Origin: Venturia oleaginea | Lineage: Eukaryota; Ascomycota; Dothideomycetes; Venturiales; Venturiaceae | Direction of reading: 5' to 3' | Assembly (NCBI GenBank): GCA_013176395.1 | Contig: JABMLP010000014.1 | Coordinates: forward strand, 682,001 to 746,000 | DNA: 64,000 nt | Shown here: positions 38,086-50,220 of the stretch, in pieces | Position numbering within the stretch: the stretch's first letter is position 1 | Layout: every line of letters begins with the position of its first letter | The notes under the pieces: generated by a model | Seen by the model: the letters and a program-made list of their open reading frames with translations, nothing else | Database searches by the model: none | Told to the model about the DNA's origin: nothing | Program-made: the position numbers and the translations under genes

Positions 38086-39149
38086 CGCACAACTTTGACG
38101 AGATTGGCTTCCAGATACAGCCTCTGAGAGACGTACAAGGCCTGAACTCATTCAGCCGGGCGATCGCGAATGGGTTACGGTTATTCAGAGCATTTGCGCA
38201 GCTGGGTATGCGACCCCGCCATTCATTATCTACAAAGGACGAGTTCACATCTCTACGTGGTACGAGGAGGCAGATACACCGCGCAATTGGAAGCTTTCAG
38301 TCTCTGAGAACGGCTGGACAAACAACGCGCTGGGTCTTGAGTGGTTGAAGCACATTGACGCGCATACAAAGGCGCGGCAGGTGGGGGTGTATAGGCTGCT
38401 TATTTTGGACGGCCATGAGAGCCATCTCAGCCAGGATTTCAAGGACAACTGCCTCGAAAATAAGATTATAACCCTCTGCATGCCATCGCACTTGTGACGG
38501 CACGGCATGGCTATCCTGCAGTCACGATACTTCGTGGCCTTAGCGTGGCGTGCACAGCCACCTGTGGCTAAAGCGCTACATCTTTGCGCTTCCGAGGTCT
38601 TTTGCTCTCTACCTAAGATTCTCTTATCACACCCAGTACTTAGAGCAATAGACCGATCTATGACCTCTTTTGCTTGCCGTGACAGCACTCTTCGCATATA
38701 CTCCAGCCCCTTGATGTGGTCTGCTTCTCGCCGTTGAAGCGCAAGTACTCCCAACGCGTCTACCATATCAACAAGGAAGGCTTTCTCCCTGCCTTCAAAA
38801 ACGCGTTTTTCGACGTATTTACAAAAGAGAACTGTCAAAAGGCCTTTGAGGCAGTAGGGCTGGTCCCTATCGACGCGCAGGTGGTGTTGAATCGCCTTGA
38901 AGTACGGCTACGTACCCCGCCAGAACCCCGTCTCCCAGAAACGCCGTGGCAGTCAAAGACTCCAAGCAATACTCATGAATTTGGATCCCAATCCAAGCGT
39001 CTGTAGCGCCTCAGGGATCGAAGAAGGCTCGTGGTAGTGGTGATCAAGAAACAGCCCGACCAACTCAACGGCGCTGTGGGAACTGCGGCGCAACTGGGCA
39101 TAATGCGCGAACTTGTAAAAAAGATATCGAGATATCTTCTGTCAGATAG
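38086..39149 (+). pseudogene. Pogo/Fot1-like DDE transposase relic
   Basis: The reading frame shifts several times. Pieces are NFDEIGFQ (first catalytic Asp region), PPFIIYKGRVHISTWYEEAD, ENGWTNNALGLEWLKHIDAHTK, and RLLILDGHESHLSQDF with the second catalytic Asp, up to LCMPSH. After an inserted MITE (38493-38684) it resumes with LQPLDVVCFSPLKRKY and a C-terminal tail. In yet another frame follows a CCHC zinc knuckle (CGNCGATGHNARTC at 39075-39116). The N-terminal DNA-binding part is missing at the left. This order matches the Tc1/mariner-pogo (Fot1-like) DDE_1 group. It is inactive through the frameshifts, the insertion and the lost 5' part. Confidence 0.8.
38493..38684 (+). mobile_element. 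MITE copy 2 (192 bp) inserted in the transposase
   Basis: It has terminal inverted repeats TGTGACGGCACGG / TGTCACGGCAAGC and a perfect 5-bp target duplication GCACT (38488-38492 and 38685-38689). Removing the element and one GCACT restores the expected transposase reading from MPSH into SSHILQPLDVV. No coding capacity. The class is uncertain; a 5-bp duplication would allow hAT. Confidence 0.8.
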
Positions 39150-40050
39150 CAGCACGACGGACTTAGAATCTATTGTTAATAGCGATGAAAATGAAGAGTC
39201 GTAATATAAGATGGTCGTGCCAAGAAGTTTTGATCGGTTGGGTGATCGAATACGTTATATCAAAGGCTTATGTATGGTCTCTTTAGACTCCATAATATCC
39301 AACAAGTCTGAAGGTTGATGAAAGCGGACGAAAGTATGAGGTAAAGACGACGTGATAACTTTTAAAGTAAAATTTAGAACATTTATGATCGAGGTGGTGA
39401 AGAATAAGATTGATTTTCAAAGATGCGGTAATGAGGGTAGGTGACATATCTCCCCCATAGATGAGAGCACCAAGAGCTCTTAAACGCATCGGCGTAGACA
39501 CCATTGTACTTTATTTCATCGTCCTGCATGTTCAAGAACGAATCAACACAACACCAAGTAGTCGCACTTTTCACATATTATCGCGTATCGCGGTGTAGAC
39601 TGCGGAATTCGATGGCGTTGAATATATCTGCTGCGGCGAGCAGGAGTCCTTGTGAGTCGCCCCCCGCGATGACCCAAACGTGACGCAAAGTCGCTTCTTC
39701 GACATGAGTCGGCGGTGGCATTGACGATAAGGAACGTCGTACTCATGGATTCGCGATGTTACGATGACGAGGTTCGTACAAGTACGAGGTACTAGCGAAT
39801 ACTACAAGTACGGTGACGTTCCGGAGGGTCTAAAGATACAGTACCTTAACTCGATAGTAAACCTTCTCTAAATACATTGAAACTAAAAGGGTTGTAGATC
39901 AGAATACCATCCACCGTAGCGCGATTGTAGACTTGAGCTTCGATGCCTCAACTTGTATGTTGACCCGGCCACGCATGGTGGTCCCTGGAAAGGTGGCGAG
40001 GAAAAAACTACCTACGCGAGAATAGGCGACCGCAAAGGAGGACTAGACTA
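39150..40050. other. Unassigned repeat-region sequence
   Basis: I see nothing identifiable here. The stretch lies between the transposase relic and a TA-flanked MITE candidate and has only short frames without family content. Confidence 0.4.
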
Positions 40051-40311
40051 CCACCCGGGTAGCGAATATTGCGGGCTTATCCAAGCTGTTCACCTCACCA
40101 AAAAGAAGAGCATAAACAATACTTCTCTCTCTAATAGTTGAAATTAAAAACTATAAAGACACAGAATGGTGGTTCTATCTCTAAGGAATCCTACTATTAA
40201 TCCCTAGAATTATTTTCTGTATAGTCGCGGAGGAATTCCTCTTTGAAGTTGCGATTTTTAGTGAGAATTCAGAATCGCTTGTAAGGCCCGCAATATTGTC
40301 ACCCGCGTGAC
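40051..40311. mobile_element. TA-flanked MITE candidate (261 bp)
   Basis: The left arm 40051-40086 and the right arm 40277-40311 are imperfect inverted repeats of about 35 bp sharing the core AATATTGCGGGC. Both ends abut a TA dinucleotide (40049-40050 and 40312-40313), as expected for Tc1/mariner-type target sites. No coding capacity is seen. Confidence 0.5.
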
Positions 40312-41013
40312 TACGTAACTGTAAGGAATGTGCTATCAGACCATTCGCGATTCGCACCGAAAATATTATCGGAAGACCTGCTGCGATCGAAGTTAGACTG
40401 GCTTAAGACTTGTTACTATAATTTAATTATATTGCATGACGCAGCTTGGAAGACGATTCCCTGCGGACTTGTCTCTTAATTAATGTATGGAGCTGAGCAT
40501 GGTGGAGTGAGTGCATGGTCGTGTGTGGTAATGCTGATGTTGTAGGTATGAGAGGATTGCTGGTGGTGGAGCAGGCGAGATTTCTTTCGGCTTGATCTCC
40601 TGTATGCTTCGTTAGCATGTCCTTGATTTCTGCTCGAATGAGTGGTTGTACGAACCAAGTCAAGTACGCTCGTGTTTCAGAACGTTGCCCCCTCAATGCA
40701 CGACAGGCTCAACTCTGTTCTGTATGAATAATGGAAGGAGTACATGCGTGAAGGCGTCTTCCAGTTCTCAAAGCTCTTTCGCGGCTTCCAACCGAGCTAC
40801 AATGACCGTCGAAGACAGTTGTTGCGGGGTTGAAAGGCTCGAAATCAAAAGAAGATCCAGACTTCGTGGTCATGGCGAGTATTGGGAGAGTGTGGAATAA
40901 GGAGGGTGAGAGAGATAATCAGTTCAACGCGAACGCGTTTGGCGCGTCAGCTCCTTGCAATCGGTGAGCTTCCCAAGAGGCAACCCTATCCCTGTCCCGC
41001 TTATTTCCCCAGG
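40312..41013. other. Unassigned sequence
   Basis: No gene is supported. Short frames on both strands carry no recognisable content. Confidence 0.4.
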
Positions 41014-41480
41014 ATGGAGCTTTGGCACTCAACTTTTCCTCACTCCGTCTCCAACAGAATACAAGAATTCCCAGCCGAGACTATCGAGATTATCGTCGAT
41101 TTCTCCGAAAAGGAAGGGCTGAGCCCCTACGCCTCCCTGTCAAAATATTTTCGCAATGCTATTGAACGGCTGACATTCAAAAGCGTATCCAAATCGAGAA
41201 GCCATTAACAAAGTCTACACCAAAGTGCTTCGATCTCTTTTCCGAATCTCGCTGCTTTCACGCCCACCCTTTGTAAAATCGACTAGAGATTCTCAGATGA
41301 CGAGAAGAATAAGAACTTTGCCGATAGATGTCCAGACCGTCGTTGTGGTGAGCCTCAACCCTAATATCGAGACTCAAGACACTCTATCGAATTATGATTC
41401 TGACATCACACCCAGACTTTGCTCAAGGTCGGTCAAGAATCTCACTCATCTCAGTCTCCGATCCGACAACTAAGAACCAG
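41014..41480 (+). pseudogene. F-box-like protein N-terminal relic
   Basis: The piece 41014-41208 reads FPAETIEIIVDFSEKEGLSPYASLSKYFRNAIERLTFKSV, which resembles the F-box-like helices of expanded fungal families (LP-E-IxxxI, YAxVSR, E..TF). The frame then stops. Decayed continuation (KCFDLFSESR, then FSDDEKNKNF) can be read in other frames to about 41480. It looks like a degenerate copy, not a working gene. Confidence 0.4.
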
Positions 41481-44400
41481 GAAATCACAGCTGGCAAACA
41501 AAAAGCGCCCCCCCCCGGGCTCCCTATCCGCCCCAAGAACTTGAAGTATTTATCACCGCAGCTTACCCTGGATCGATCCTTTTCATTTGACCCGGGCCTA
41601 GTACTGAAATGTTCCTCAAATATCCTGTTATCACTGTTACCAGAAATCCTTCTCCACGTCCCAAGTATCTAGGTTATATTGTACCTCTACCAAAAAACCG
41701 TTGATCTCAGAATGACTTAGCTAGTACTAATAGAATATTCCAGGCTTGCCGTTATCACGAGGCCAAGCCAAAACAAACAAAAACATACTATTTCTCACTA
41801 GCAATTCCTAATAGCGAAAGAAAAGGCAAACGCCAGATCATAGTATACACACCACATCACAGCATAAATAGTGCCGACTCTATATTTCAGAAAGGTCCCA
41901 TCAACTTCCTTATTCAAGTCTTGTAAATGAAGAAACACGAGTCCGCCGTGCTCGGGATCCGGTTAAAGTCCTGCTGTAAGAACAATGAACAATCCATACT
42001 AAGTCTGAATGCGCTGTAGGTATCAATGCTGTCAGCCGTGAGCACTATACCAAGAATAGCTGAGTAATGAACTAAGTGCATGCTGGGGAAGCCAGCCTTG
42101 CGCTAACGCGGCTGTAAGCACTTTCCTTTGTAGTGTTGCTCGCCTGAACGGCGGAGATGAGGAGACGGGCAGATATAGCTCATCCTCATCGAGCCCAAGT
42201 ACGAATCGTAGCGCGCGAGAATGGATGAGGAGTATGAAGAGGGAATTGGTTTGGTTTGACCATAGTCAAGTGACTATCAAATTGTGTTAGTCCGAAATAG
42301 CGTGGATGTAATGTCAGTCTTGCGCATCGCATCTGAAATTGAAGTGAGCTCTGATCGATAGTCGCGGCTCTGTCTGGTATCTGTGTGGTCGGTCCGAGCT
42401 AGAGCGAAACCGAGTCTCAAGTTTATTATAGTAGAAGGCGAAGTCTACACAGCCTCGTGCTACTAACAAGATCTTGTATCGAACCAATGATGAGGTAGAT
42501 GATTCAAGCACCTGATAGCGGCGTTCGCGGCGTGTTCGATTGACTTGTTCTAGATTCTGTGTTCTGGTCAAAGCAAAAGTATGCCATCTTGCTGTGTTAG
42601 CAAACGAGTTCTGTTGCCGATATTATTGAATGTGAAAGACTATACTGTTTTGAGCGATGCAACGAGAATCGTTCAGAGTTAGCTAAGTTTTGACTTACTT
42701 AGTGTTTCCTGGAAATGGCCACGATATCGATTCATCGACAGACTCATGATCGGAGCACTCATGGCCAATGAATTTGGGTTTCGAAAGCTGAAGAGGCACT
42801 CAGCTTCGTACACATGATAGGAGAAAACGAGCGGTTACAGCGAGGAGCGGGGCTATGCTCGAGCAATTCGAGGTTTGCGGACTTTCAGTGGCAGGGAGCT
42901 TTGAAAGGCAGGGATTCTGATTGGATCCTTGAAGTATGAGATGATATTTGGGAAGTGTTGGATTCCGCCTTGCTCCATGTTGTGGTACGAGGCCCGTGCG
43001 GTTGCATAATAGAATGGAGAGAATGGAGAGAATGAAGAAATGGGGCATCCTGTAGTTTTTCGCCTCTAGTTGAATTTGTCGTGGTCATTCATTCCAGTGA
43101 ATCCAGTCTCAACGTTGTTTGGACTATAATAGTGGTATTGGCCGTTTCGCCAGCGAGGCTTGGCTGGTGGCTGGTGCATTCGTGGCTGTGAAAGAGGCGA
43201 AAGAGCTAGCTACTAGGTAAATGACAGCTGCGTGTCTGTGACTATTTGACAAAGCCGATTGACTGGTAGGACGGATGATTACGCTTGTATTGGGGTGCAC
43301 TGCCATGAGCAGTGGTTGTAAGCCTTTGCCGCCGATGATGGATCTTGCCACAAGCAAAGTAAGATCATGCCACAAGTAAAGTAAGATCATGCCGATAGAA
43401 ATTATTGCGGCATGTTTGTGGAGGGAAAGCTTTGCATAAGTTTTGTGGCTTGTCGAGGAACAAGCATTCGAGAGTCTTATACCCGCACGGAGTACCATGC
43501 TGTGAAGCTGTGCTCTTTGTGTTCCCAGACCAACGTCGGGGAGAAATGAGCTGGCAGGTGGCCAAATCCACAGCCCATCTCGGCATCATCTCGACAAGCT
43601 GAGCTTGGTGAGGCGAAGGAAGCTTGATATCAGTGGTGGAGCGAGTGGGGAGACCAGTGTCGATCGATCCACTCTGCCCGCTATACCGTGTTGGGAGATA
43701 TGGTACCTCAGAAGCGTGATCAAGCTGGTCGGATGTGGCTGTTTTCCAACGTCTACCCGTGGATAACGGTATTGCCGAGACATAGGCGGTTAGCCTGGTT
43801 GTCTGGCGTGAGAGTGCATAGGAGGAAATGGGTTAGGTGCATGATGGGTGACATGGGAGTTTGGGAAGATATTAAGCGATTATTTTGAATCAAAGACCAG
43901 CTTTGTTTGTTGATAACCGACCGGCGCCGCAGCACCAGGAGCAGCCCTGATGCCTTGCAGCCTTCCACACGCAGCAATGGGATCCTTTCCAGGAGCTAAG
44001 AGATCAGGACTCAGGAACCAAGGCGTCTCTCCCCGTCTTATACTCGACTCGGCGGAACGAGGTTGCATTCCATTCGCTTGCCTAACTCGAACATCAAGTC
44101 CAAGAATTTCTTAGCGCAGTTAAGGAGGCAGTGCACTTGGCAGATCATCATTGCAGCTTACCACGCCCAAGTTTCGCTCTAGACGCCGCACCACCTCAAT
44201 TTTCTTCCACCAGACCTGTTGAACGTCTAACGAGTTTGCCTCAAACCAAATTGCCACTGTGGTTGAGACTTTTGAGCTTACCATGGGTCGTGAGAGCTTC
44301 GCGTTTGCTGCGCCCTCCTTCTGAGCACTGCCTCAATAATAGCTCCCTTGTTGCTTGAAAGACGTCCATTTACCCAATTGAAGCCTCGCAAAGACTACCT

Positions 44401-44664
44401 CACCCACCCTTATACCTCGATACAGCCTTGCTCCGACCTCCACCCCTCCGGTCAATCACCACTGCCTCACACACTTCCAGCAAAGCCCCACGTACCTTCC
44501 GCTTGGCCGTGCTGCCGCTCAAGAGACACCACGAGAGCCTCTTTACCGGCTTTCTCATACCCTGGTTCCGAAGAACATCTGGAATCCATATTCTGGACGA
44601 ATATCTGTAGCAAGAGAGTAATACACGACTGAGCCAAAAAAGGAGTCTACAGCTCAACGACCAT
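41481..44664. other. Gene-poor stretch upstream of PMC1
   Basis: No gene is supported in 3.2 kb. There is a tandem repeat of about 24 bp (ATCATGCCACAAGTAAAGTA-like, just over two copies) near 43342-43397. Short frames on both strands do not resemble proteins I know. The right end should carry the PMC1 promoter. Confidence 0.4.
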
Positions 44665-47600
44665 ATGGTCGACACAGAGACGGCCGCGCCGGTTAGGAGG
44701 CCGCGAGCTCCTACTATTACGGTAGACACTTCCGCTGTTAGCGACCAGAATGGTAAGTTCTTGCACTTTCTTACTACCCCAGGTGCCACCGAACACCCAC
44801 ATCAAGATCGGATCCAGAGACAAGCATCCATCGAAGAGACCGCTCCACGTCGCTATTGTTTGCAGAGGCATATGATTATTGGATCACTCGGCTGCGAAGG
44901 CGCAAACACGCGACAGTCCAGATCCATTCGTGCTGGTACTGCTTGCTGGCCAATAAATCTACAGAGAACAACACACCATCCACGACAACAAGGAACTGAT
45001 ATCGCCTCAACGTTACTTACTCCGCTTGGACGTTGTTGAGCTTATAGCAATTTTGATTACCAGTTCATCAGCAATTAAGCGATGGCGACATTGACTGGGC
45101 GAAAGAAATTTTTGGAGCATTGATTGTGCTTTCCACGATTTAGTTGCTTGGCCAGCCAGCAGCGACGGCGGACATACAAACACTGGCGGTCCCCAACTTT
45201 CTCCGCGTGCTTCTACTCATCTTCCTCTCCGTTCACCACAGCTAATTGCATACCTACAGCGACAGAACTTAACTCTCCCACTGCATTCTCAGGCGATCCT
45301 AACTCCTTAGCCGTGCCCGCCGCACGGAAAAGAGGCGACTCCGTCGATTCTGACGCCTCTTCTGCGACCGCTACTAGCACTACATACGTAGAAGAGCAAC
45401 CGTCAACCCGAAGTAGTTTCACTTCCAGCATGGACCACAATGAAGATCCTCTAGCCCCAATCCCCGGCCAAGATGCTGCATGGAAAGTCGAGGGCGAAAA
45501 TCCGTTTGCCTTCTCTCCTGGCCAGCTGTCGAAGTTGATGGATCCCAAAAATTTGCCCGCTCTCTCTGCTGTAGGTGGGTTGAAGGGTCTAGAAAGAGGT
45601 CTAAGGACGAACATCACATCGGGGTTGAGCGTGGACGAGGAAAAACTCTCGGGTCATGTCACGTTTGAGGAAGCACAAGCTGCTGGCACCGAGAGCCCTG
45701 GAGGAACAAGAAAGGATATGGCAGCGTCAGCGCCAACGTCTGGGGAAGAGGCCGCTGAGCATGTTTCAAATTCCGACAAGAAATATGTGGATCGCCAACG
45801 AGTTTTCGCAGACAATCGGTTACCAGAGAAGAAGGCAAAGTCTCTGTTACAATTGGCGTGGATAGCACTTCAGGATAAGGTTCTCATTCTGCTGAGTGTC
45901 GCTGCGGTCGTTTCGCTAGCACTTGGCCTCTACCAAACCTTTGGTACGGAACACACTGATGGCGGTGCCAAGGTCGAGTGGGTTGAGGGTGTGGCAATTA
46001 TGGTCGCAATTTTCATTGTCGTGGCTGTTGGGGCTGTCAATGACTGGCAGAAAGAACGCCAATTCGTCAAACTCAACAAGAAAAAGGAGGATCGTATGGT
46101 CAAAGTGGTGCGCTCTGGTAAGACGATGAAAGCCTCAATATACGACATATTCGTCGGCGAGGTGATGGTCCTCGAACAAGGAGACGTCCTGGCTGTGGAT
46201 GGGATCTACATCGATGGCCACAACGTCACCTGCGACGAGTCTTCGGCAACGGGCGAGTCTGACTTGATGAAAAAGACGCCTGCCTTGGACGTTATGCGTG
46301 CCATTTCTGAAGGAAAGTCGACCAAAAAGCTTGACCCATTTATCCTGTCTGGTGCCAAGGTATCCGAAGGATTTGGACATTTTCTTGTTACCGCTGTTGG
46401 AGTCAACTCAAGCTACGGTAAGACACTCATGGCGCTTCGCGAGGATAACGAGGTCACTCCCTTGCAGTACAAGCTCAATGTTCTGGCTGGATACATCGCA
46501 AAGCTTGGTAGTGCTGCAGGTCTACTTCTGTTCGTTGTTGTTTTCATCGAATGGCTGGCTCGTCTATCCGGAAATCGTGGAGACGCTCAGACAAAGGCAC
46601 AGGAGTTTCTCACCATCCTAATCACGGCCATTACAATCATTGTTGTAGCTGTTCCCGAGGGTCTTCCGCTTGCAGTAACTCTCGCACTTGCATTTGCGAC
46701 CAAGCGCATGACTAAAGATAACAATCTGGTACGCCACCTGCAGTCCTGTGAAACTATGGGCAACGCCACCGTCATTTGTTCAGACAAGACGGGCACACTG
46801 ACCCAAAATGTGATGACCGTCGTGGCCGGCGCCATTGGACCTGGAGCTGTCCGATTCGGCGACAAAGACAATCAGGTATGTCACCTTCCTCAATCTCGAT
46901 CTCGAAATGGGTATGGGAGGCTAACCTTTGATTCAGACTTCGGGCAAGCTTGTCTCAAGTAACGACCTTGCTGGGTCCCTTAATGCTGACCTGCGGGAGC
47001 TTTTTAAGCAGTCAATTGCAGTAAACACGACAGCCTACGAGGGCGAGGAGAACGGGAAAGCCGCTTTCATTGGCTCCAAAACCGAGACGGCTTTACTGGA
47101 ATGGGCGCAAAAGAGCTTGGGACTTGGTACTCTAAGTGTGGAACGCGCGAACTACCCTCTTCAACAGCTGTTTCCCTTCGATTCGGGCCGTAAATGCATG
47201 GGTGCGGTGATCAAGCTTGCGGACGGCAAGTATCGTCTGTTGGTCAAGGGTGCTCCTGAGATCATGCTCAAGCAATGCTCCAAGATTCTCGATGATCCTG
47301 TTGAAAAACTTTCATTCATCAACCTGGATGAAGAGCATTGTGACGTACTCAAGAGTACCATCTCGCATTATGCATCATTATCTTTACGCACCATCGCCTT
47401 AGCCTATCGAGACTACGAATCCTGGCCTCCGGCACGAACCGCCAGCGAGGACAATCCCAACGATGCGGACTTTCCCAAGGTTAACAAGGAGATGGTATGG
47501 ATGGGTGTTGTCGGTATCCAAGACCCTGTCCGTGACGGTGTACCACAGGCGGTAAAAGACTGTCAGCGAGCCTCTGTCCGCGTCAAGATGGTTACAGGAG

Positions 47601-49007
47601 ATAATGTGGAAACCGCCCGAGCGATCGCCAAAGAGTGTGGAATCCTCACGGAAGGGGGTCTCGTCATGGAGGGACCTGAGTTCCGCAAATTGAGTCAATT
47701 CGAGATGGAAGCGAAAGTCATGGACCTCCAGGTCTTGGCCCGTTCTAGCCCAGAAGACAAAAGAATATTGGTCAAATGTCTCATTGGCCTTGACCAGGTC
47801 GTTGCTGTAACAGGAGATGGTACCAATGATGCTCCTGCACTGAAAGCAGCCAACGTTGGTTTCTCTATGGGTATCACTGGCACTGAGGTTGCCAAGGAGG
47901 CCTCCGATATCATTCTCATGGACGACAATTTCTCCTCTATTGTCAAAGCCCTTGGATGGGGCCGTACAATTAATGACGCTGTCAAGAAATTCCTGCAATT
48001 TCAGATCACGGTGAACATCACTGCTGTTGTCCTTACCTTTGTCTCTGCTGTTGCCAGTACTTCAGGTAGAGCTGTTCTCAACGCTGTACAACTGTTGTGG
48101 GTTGTAAGTTGATGTTCTTCTCCCTCGTTCTGAAAGTTGCTAACGTGTAGTTTAGAACTTGATTATGGACACCTTTGCAGCACTTGCTCTTGCAACAGAT
48201 CCGCCCTCAGGCAGCTTGCTAGATCGCAAGCCAGAGCCAAAGCATCATGCCTTGATTACCTTGACGATGTGGAAGAGCATTATCGGCCAGTCGATCTTCC
48301 AGTTGGTTATCACGTTTCTCCTCTACTTTGCTGGCCCAGGATGGTTTGGATATTCCGAAAGATCGCAGGCTACCCTCGTTTTCAACGTGTTCGTTTGGAT
48401 GCAGATTTTCAACGCTATCAACAGTCGGAAAATCGACAACACCAAGAACATTTTTGAAGGATTTTGGCGCAATTATCTTTTCATGGCTATCATGTTCATC
48501 ATGATCGGCGGACAAACCCTCATCGTATTTGTTGGTGGAGCCGCATTCGTGGTTGAACCTCTGGATGGCGTTCAGTGGGCTATTTCCATCGGCCTAGGTC
48601 TAGCATCCCTTCCCATCGGTTTCCTTATCCGCCTAATCCCCGACCCATTTATCTTAAAGGTATATGAAAGAGTGATTCCGAAGGCTTTGCGAGAGCGGAA
48701 ACCAAAGATCAACGAACCGGACAGCGAGCACGGCTTAGGAGCGACCCTTCTGGATATCAGAGACGATCTCAAGTTCTTAAAGACAGTGCGCGGAGGACGA
48801 GTCAACACCTTAAAACAGACAATCAAGCATCCTAGGGTCATGATACAACGTTCAAGGAGCAATAGCAGGATATCGAATTCGCCAATGCATTCTGCATTGG
48901 CTATTCCTGGATTGCTAGCAAGCACGATTGGAGGATTACCGGGTGACAAGCCGGCAGGAGATAAGCCCCACCTGACGCTGAGTCCGGCGGATGCGAAGCG
49001 GAGGTGA
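44665..49007 (+). CDS. PMC1: Vacuolar-type Ca2+-transporting P-type ATPase
   Basis: A P2B Ca2+ pump that moves cytosolic calcium into the vacuole. Exons 45260-46875, 46937-48103 and 48156-49007 are secure (introns 61 and 52 nt). I add two small 5' exons, 44665-44752 and 45156-45206, by frame and splice sites; the total is 1257 residues, normal for fungal PMC1. The regulatory N-terminus has FAFSPGQLSKLMDPKNL. Next come DESSATGES, the Ca2+-site helix VPEGLPLAVTLALA, the phosphorylated Asp555 in CSDKTGTLTQ, and the hinge TGDGTNDAPAL near residue 878. After the last splice the C-terminal transmembrane block NLIMDTFAALALATD follows. The 403-nt first intron is long for this window, so the extreme N-terminus is less certain. 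Confidence 0.93.
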
Positions 49008-49831
49008 TCTAGAGATTCCATTGAGAGCTCTTTTGCTATCCATGTATTGGGAGGGTGGGATGGACGAATCAAAAGGGAAATGTTGTTCCCCTATTCATAC
49101 CCATGTTGTCTGTCCCCTGTGGCTCTTCTTTTCGATCCACATCGCTCGTATGCTTCTTTCTCTCGATACCCTAGAAATCAATTTCTATGTTTTCACTAAT
49201 GTCGTGGAGCTGTCTTAGCGCTCCTGGTCCCTTTGTCTTTCTGGTCTCGATTGTTCGCCATCGCCCTTCGTTCTGGGAGCGCATTTTTTTGTTGCTGCTG
49301 GAAAGCGTTTCGCTCATTGTTTCACTCGATTTCGGGAATACTCTCGGTCTCATCCCATTGGTCCATTTCTATTCAGTCGTGCTGCGTGTTCTTTTTGTTG
49401 CCTTTTCTTTTACCGTGACACAAACAACGCTCGCAAGGACAATTTTTGCCTTTGTCAAGCGCGATTATATTAGAAGAGGGTGGTATTTGTGTTGAATTGA
49501 ATTGGGATGTGGTTACGTGCCGCCTTGATAGACAGCGTTGGAAATTGGAATAACGAAAAGCGTTGGGTTTTTTGCTTTTCCTTTTTTTTTTTTTTTTTTT
49601 TTTTTTTGATGGATATGGGTCGGAACGAGCGATTCGCTTGTGATTATTGAGGTTTGAGATTATTGAGGTTTGAGATTGTTGAGGTTTGAGATTATTGAGA
49701 GATAGGTGGGGGTGGAGATGGAGGTGGGGTTGTGGTGGAAGATTAGATTAGATTAGATTAATTTAGTTTAGCTTAGTGTAGTATAGTGTAACTATCCTTG
49801 CAATGTTTGCGACCGCGTTTTACACCCCACA
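49008..49831. other. PMC1 3' flank with poly-T and short tandem repeats
   Basis: This holds the PMC1 3' untranslated region, a run of 26 T at 49582-49607, and about three copies of an 18-bp repeat (ATTATTGAGGTTTGAG-like) at 49644-49697. A 102-codon frame at 49187-49495 is hydrophobic but most likely not a gene. Confidence 0.5.
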
Positions 49832-50163
49832 TGTAAGAGTTCAACCCTCAAAGGTGTTTCGCAAGTGAGGGAAGACAGCTTATATTTCAAGTATATAAGT
49901 ACAGAGAAGAAAGTGTAAGTACAGGAAGGATAGCTCGTATATATAATCCTCCTCTTACAATAGATCCTTCTAGAAAGTATCTTTAAATGGAAACGTGACA
50001 GCTTGCAAAATAGAACATGACAGCTTGCAAAATAGAACATGACAGCTTGCAAAATAGAACATGACAGCTTGCAAAATAGAACATGACAGCTTGCAGAATA
50101 ACAAGAGAACAATTGGAAATCCAGTCATGGATAAGCTAGAGAGAAGGATTCCATCCCTTAACA
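49832..50163 (-). mobile_element. Solo LTR (332 bp)
   Basis: The LTR reads TGTAAG...TTAACA on the plus strand and is flanked by a perfect 5-bp target duplication CCACA (49827-49831, 50164-50168). It is nearly identical to the right LTR of the neighbouring gypsy element except that it has five rather than four copies of a 22-bp internal repeat (GACAGCTTGCAAAATAGAAC core). A single LTR with its own duplication indicates insertion followed by LTR-LTR recombination. Confidence 0.85.
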
Positions 50164-50220
50164 CCACATTGCTGTAAGAGTTCAACCCTCAAAGGTGTTT
50201 CGCAAGTGAGGGAAGACAGC

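Noticed and set aside
43124..43589. Minus-strand frames of 124 and 74 codons
   Set aside because: No recognisable domain, no splice context, and a tandem repeat lies inside.
49187..49495. Hydrophobic 102-codon frame after PMC1
   Set aside because: It lies in the PMC1 3' flank, has no family match and its hydrophobicity follows from T-rich sequence.
49983..50100. Regular repeats resembling a CRISPR array
   Set aside because: The units are directly adjacent, with no unique spacers, and sit inside an LTR of a eukaryotic genome.
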